In this document: positions 59,450-64,000 of the stretch, one piece after another | How the letters are laid out: each line of letters opens with the position of its first letter | How positions within the stretch are numbered: the first letter of the stretch is position 1 | Assembly (NCBI GenBank): GCA_004009845.1 | Contig: RMBW01000061.1 | Span: forward strand, 1-64,000 | Direction: 5' to 3' | DNA: 64,000 bases | From: Davidsoniella eucalypti | Taxonomy: Eukaryota > Ascomycota > Sordariomycetes > Microascales > Ceratocystidaceae | Translations under genes and position numbers: made by a program | Notes under the pieces: generated by a model | What the model was told of the DNA's origin: nothing | Seen by the model: the letters and a program-made list of their open reading frames with translations, nothing else | Databases searched by the model: none

Positions 59450-60585
59450 TGATCAAATTATCTTTCTTCTATTTTGTTCTTTCGTCCCAGTAATTTGGAG
59501 AGAGCTACAAGACGCCTACCAAGACACTGACCAAATGAGGCAGCTTGTGTAAGATAATTGTAACAAAAAGGCTGTAGCTAGTAGTATAACTAGTTGTTGC
59601 ATGTTTAGTTTAATAAACCCATTTTTTCTTCTCCATTTAGATGTTTTTCTGTGATTCTTTTTTTATTGTTATGTTTCTTTCCTTTACAACTCCTTGTTTT
59701 CTTTTTTCTTGCGTACATACAGTTGCACATTGCTCAACCTTTTGTATAATTCTTCGTTTTATTCCTCTCTTTTATTCTTTTGTTTTTATTTCTTCATATT
59801 GTGCAGTGTGTTGCCCGCATTAGTAGTCAAAACTGCATTAGCGACAACCAAATTTTTTCTTCCATTTTTTGTTTTTCCGCTGCTCTTTTTCTGTTCCCTA
59901 TCTTACATCTCCATCATTTATTCTTTATTTTCTTATTTATCTTTGACAGACTCTCCCACTCGATATCTTGGCTCGACATCTGCCTTCCTTTCCACGTCGT
60001 TTCCAAGTTGAACACTCTCTTTACATCCGACTGCCACGCATATTATTCCCTACACTCACACCATATTCCATATCTTCTGCTTCTGTTGTTGCTTGGAGCA
60101 TTCTATTTATTTCCCCCCTTGTCTATTTTTTTTCTGTGCTAAAAACAGCCTGCTCTCTAACTGAACTACAAGCACCTATACCCACAACATACATATTATA
60201 TACCTACATTTACATCTATCTACATATACATAAGCATTGCAGCCCTCGGCTTTGCTCAACCTAGCTCACGTTTTCAACCCTCTACTTCGACGACTATACT
60301 TTTGCAATTCTACGTGCCCTAGAACATCTCGACCCGCATAATCACTTTATACTACACAACTTAAACCCTACTATCCATTGCTTTTGCTTCACTTGTCGTC
60401 TCGTTGCCTGCCATCTGCATTTACTCTCTATATAGCAGGTTTTCGCCCCATAACCCTCACCTGTCGCATACAGCTCTATGCATACTAGCTTTCGAGCTCC
60501 CTTGGAGCATTAACCCCATCGCAAGCTTCGCCGCTCTCTGCAATCCCATTTTTTCTCTCTCTCTCCTTCTTTCTAATACTCCACA
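59450..60585 (+). promoter_or_regulatory. Long CT-rich promoter/leader of the gene at 60586
   Basis: About 1.1 kb of strongly pyrimidine-rich plus-strand sequence ends at the start codon in the context CACAATGGCC. It contains a minimal upstream reading frame (60479-60514, 11 codons plus stop) that would affect translation if the transcript starts before it. Transcript boundaries are not known. Confidence 0.45.
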
Positions 60586-62812
60586 ATGGCCGAAGCCGCT
60601 CCCCAAGACGACTCTACGCCCAAGGCGTCCAAGGACAAAAACTGCCATTTCTGCCACCAGGCCTTCACCTCGTCGTCCCTCGGCCGCCATCTTGACCTCT
60701 ACATCCGAGAGAAGAACCCGAAGGCCCCCGATGGAATTCATGACCCCACAGCTATCCGCAAGATTCGCGGAAACATCACCCGCCGCCAGCCGCGCAGTGT
60801 TTCTAGACAAGAGTTCTCAACGCCACTAAGCACGCCACGCCCCGGAGTCCAGTTCCGAGACTCACCTGATCCCGAAGATCACGTACCGAAGCTCCCAACT
60901 GATATCTCTGCCCGTGCCAGCCATGGCCTAACCGCTGATGGTACTGCTGCAGCAGCGCCGGGCCACATCGCCGTCGGCGATACTAGAAGCCGTACCGTAA
61001 GCCGACAGACCGCAAAGATACAGTTGGAATCACGGCAGCGCATGACACAAAACATAGATACTGCCAAGGCTACTGAACTGGCTCTACGCGAGCTCATTAG
61101 TCTAATAAAGGCTGCAAAGTATGTATACTCTCTTTATAATTCCATCACTTACTGATCGCTGCTCTTGGTACTGTTTCTGCTGCCTTGCGCGCATTCACCA
61201 TCTTTCTGCTTTTGTTTTGATCTTCAGCCCCTCTCCTCTCTCACAGAGCAACATATATGCGACGGATAACTACTACCTTATCATACCCTTTCTTGGATCT
61301 TAAACTAACGGTGGAATTCACCTTTATAGGCAAACACAGGCGAACAGTGCCAAACCATTCGACTTCGATCCTTTAGAGTTGGATTTCGCATCTCTATGCT
61401 TGCGCTGTCTGAGCCCTCCACCAACTCTCTTCTCCTCTACACAGCACCCCTCGGCTACATCATGGTCTATCCAACCGCCCGATCAACGAGAATACGATGC
61501 ATTGACTGCCTTCTTCACCGAAGAATTCCGCAAATGGAAGGTCAAGTGTACCACAGCGACGCAAAACCTTACACAGGAGCTAACGCTGTTGCCGCCGAAT
61601 ACACCCATGAAGGAAGCTCGTGATGCTTCTACTGCCACAGAGAAATCCGTTGATTCACTGTATTGTCAGGTGATCGATCACCTACAGCGATCATATAGTG
61701 TGTGGACAGAGCTAACGCGCGAACGTCGAAACGAAGTGTGGATTCTGGAGATGGCGCGCAGTATTGGCCACAAGAATAAGGAAATCAAGATCCTCAAATA
61801 CCAGAATACCAAGCTCTCTCAAGAAGTCCATACTTTGAAATCCAAGGTTGAAATGACAGCCAAGAGTAGCACAAGTACAGAATTAATTTTGGCAGCTCTA
61901 GAAACAGGCCCCATTGATCCTGAGCTTGTGTCGTACTTGTTTGATATTGCTACAAAGGCAAATCACAGCATCATGACCACTATAAACTTGGAGAATGATG
62001 TTCCTACTATCTTTTCCAAGTCCGTAGATCGTTGGAAGACTGTGGTTTCTGCCACAAGAGCAGCTGCCCATGGCATGAATGCGCAAAGATCTCTAGACGG
62101 AAATTCTAATCCTTCTCCATTGACGCCAGTTGCCACCATGACTCCATGCCCGCCGGCTAAGTCTTCTCAGAGTCGTCAAGTATCGAAAGCGGCGCCAGCG
62201 CGCTCGGTATCTAAGTCAAGGCAGCAGCCCCCAAATCACCAAACACCGCAGCAGCCCCAACAAGCACAACAACAGCAGCAGCAAGCAGCACCACAGACAC
62301 AACTGAATAAGCAAGAGCTCCCATCAGCCCCTTCATCTCAAGCTCAGCGGCAACAGGAAGCCAAGGCGGCCGGCGAGAACAACTCCGACAAGATGGACAC
62401 ACCAATCGTCTCGGATGCGGAAGGCGAGGTCGACGTTGACGGATACGTGGATGGTGATAGCGTCGCTACCGGCGCCGATGTCAGTCTGGGCGTGAGCGGG
62501 CTAACTGTCGATGTCGAGGTTGATGCCGATGGCGATGTCGATGCTGAAATGCAAGATAATTTCGTCGAGCCACAAGCGCGCTTAAAATCCATGCCTAAGA
62601 CGCCCATATTGCCCTCACAACAGCAGGAGTCGTTAGATGTGCCGCGGATGAGAGGGCACCAAGCTCGCGGCAACGGTAATGGTGTTGGCGAAGGCCGTTT
62701 CCCTCACCCAGCCAATATGCGGGCTATGCAGAACATCAATGCTGGTTCTCAGGCATCTATGGTTCCACCAAGTACTGTGGGCTTGCTTCCTGATGATGTC
62801 TTCATGGGCTAG
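60586..62812 (+). CDS. Uncharacterised fungal protein with N-terminal Cys/His motif (671 aa)
   Basis: Two exons: 60586-61118 and 61330-62812. The intron (211 nt) has donor GTATGT and acceptor TTATAG, and phase 2 reads AAAKQTQANSAKPFDF across the join. No named family is recognised. Near the N-terminus KNCHFCHQAFTSSSLGRHLD (about 18-37) has a CX2C pair and a following His, a possible partial zinc finger. Next comes a basic stretch with IRKIRGNITRRQPR. The middle (about 190-400) is predicted helical, with a coiled-coil-like EIKILKYQNTKLSQEVHTLK. After about 430 it turns disordered, with a Gln/Ala/Pro-rich tract (about 485-530), an Asp/Val/Gly acidic repeat (about 560-590) and a Gly/Asn/Met-rich end. 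The mixture of a basic zinc-like module, coiled coil and Gln-rich and acidic regions suggests a nuclear regulatory protein; this is inference. Confidence 0.8.
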
Positions 62813-64000
62813 ACAAAGGTCAATCTGCAAATACGTCGCTAGTGTTACCTTCTCTACCAAAGTCTACTGTTTTGACTTATATTTTGATAGTGGCATATCA
62901 ATCAATCGACCCTGGTGGCCTAACGGACATATTTTTGATCTTGACAGCCACGCCTTTTGTTTCATCCTATAACACCATGCATGAAAAGCATGGGTGGCGT
63001 CTGTCTCTTCGGGACGCACTATGATCAAGTTGCTTTTCACTTGAACTGTCGGAAACGTTCTATGGCTAACTGCCGGTTTGTTCACATTGCGTTTTGAAAC
63101 AGATGCCGTCGCAGCATTGATAGCATCGCCATCAAGTATGTCATGCCTCTCGGCTCATCATTGTACAACTTAAGGACTTTTTGCACTACGCATAAATATT
63201 TGTACACATTGGTGCTTGCTTTATACTCTCTGTTTCAAGCCGTGGTATCTGTTTTGTGCTTGATTTCCATTCACTCACTCAGTCATTTCCACAGACAACA
63301 TCTGATATCACTACAACTTATCATTTTCGTTCTCCACTGCACCTCTTTTTTCATCACGGCTTTTTATCGGTCTCTGGCCGGCCAAAGTTTCGTTTCTTTT
63401 GTACATCTCGCATGCTTTCTATTTGCGGTCTTTTCGTTTTTCTTGCATTCCGGTTATCTTCTTTTGTTTTTGTTTTCGTTATATTTCCTTCATTGCGTTG
63501 ATATCTCTTTCCTTGTTGGGCTACCGTCTTTTTTTCTCTTACTTTTTACATATTCCGCAAGGTTTATTCCTTCTTCTTTTACATCACCATTTCACTCTCA
63601 TTATCTATTTATCCAATAGTCCTTTTTTTTTTTCTATTATTCTTTTTGTTCTTGCTCGTCTTCCTTTGTAAAAGCCATATTTTGATCTCATTTCTCGGCC
63701 CCCTTGCTTTCTATTATTTGCTTCGCACTCGTTAGTTTATTACTTTTTTTTATTACTTCTTTTCTCCTTTGTCATTTCAATCTTCATTCCCTTGTTTTTT
63801 TCTCCGGTAGTTATCTATGTTACCATTTGTCATTTATTTTTGCTTTTCTCTGTTATTTTGTTTTTCACCTTGTGAAGAAGAGCAGTCTTGTTTTGGTGGA
63901 GGTTAGATATACCAGAGACCCAGGCAGCGTATATCATACAGGTTTTTAGATATTCGTACCGTTTATCTAGTTTGGAGGCTACAAAGAAGGATGTGCGTTC
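62813..64000. other. 3' flank and CT-rich right edge
   Basis: After the stop at 62812 there is an ordinary 3' flank. From about 63140 to 63890 the plus strand becomes strongly T/C-rich, like the tract before 60586. The open frames here (63143-63619 and others) encode only Phe/Leu/Ser-rich text expected from the skew. It may be the leader of a plus-strand gene that begins past the window end. Confidence 0.45.

Larger units (their letters stand above)
52783..60585. other. Gene-poor intergenic region (7.8 kb)
   Basis: The left edge should include the M13 peptidase promoter. I find no convincing coding region. It holds three tandem 15-bp units (54966-55010), A- and T-homopolymers (T-run about 56099-56117), GTT trinucleotide runs (about 56812-56829 and 58225-58245) and a GCTTA-rich patch (57123-57167). 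From about 59380 onward it is a long pyrimidine-rich tract leading into the gene at 60586. Open frames such as 57865-58368 (minus) follow base skew and are not called. Confidence 0.55.

Noticed and set aside
63143..63619. 158-codon hydrophobic frame at the right edge
   Set aside because: Phe/Leu/Ser text in all frames of a T/C-rich tract; no membrane-protein pattern beyond base skew.

Overview
The window reads as nuclear DNA of a filamentous ascomycete (Pezizomycotina-type fungus). The signs are short introns with GT(A/G)AGT-like donors and TAG/CAG acceptors, CT-rich promoter tracts, a translin gene, ERG4, a fungal Bmt6-type rRNA methyltransferase, a U2 snRNA with canonical functional elements, and the wreck of a PNP-NACHT (fungal NLR-like) gene beside a retroelement-like gag relic. 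I cannot name the species from sequence alone.

Layout. 1-12.69 kb: a long gene-poor stretch holding a perfect 65-bp inverted repeat (1776-1840 / 2206-2270). 12.7-15.4 kb (-): an 880-residue proline-rich protein with a Btz/CASC3-like eIF4AIII-binding segment, behind a long CT-rich leader. 18.6-19.3 kb (+): a 207-residue protein I do not recognise. 19.6-22.2 kb (-): transketolase in four exons. 24.4-26.2 kb (-): a phenol-hydroxylase-like FAD monooxygenase. 28.0-30.6 kb: an accessory islet made of a gag-like relic with a CCHC knuckle and a broken PNP-NACHT gene. 31.1-32.3 kb (+): Bmt6-like methyltransferase. 32.4-35.8 kb (-): SAC/hSac2 phosphoinositide phosphatase. 36.8-37.5 kb (-): Snu13, divergent from 38.4-39.6 kb (+): V-ATPase proteolipid subunit c. 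40.8-42.4 kb (-): Erg4 sterol C-24(28) reductase. 42.4-47.6 kb: gene-poor. 47.6-48.7 kb (-): translin, apparently with a GC-AG intron. About 49.4-49.6 kb (-): U2 snRNA. 50.2-52.8 kb (-): an M13 neprilysin-like zinc metallopeptidase. 52.8-60.6 kb: gene-poor. 60.6-62.8 kb (+): a 671-residue protein with a Cys/His N-terminal motif, coiled coil and Gln-rich tract. 62.8-64 kb: CT-rich, possibly the leader of a gene beyond the right edge.

Most genes are core housekeeping and are not a pathway cluster. They cover the pentose-phosphate pathway, ergosterol, vacuolar acidification, phosphoinositides, rRNA modification and splicing; Snu13 and U2 are both spliceosomal and both on the minus strand. All exon structures below were worked out by hand from reading-frame continuity and splice motifs. 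The reading phases add up for each multi-exon gene, but no transcript data were available. The unusual material lies in the three gene-poor regions and the 28-30.6 kb islet.
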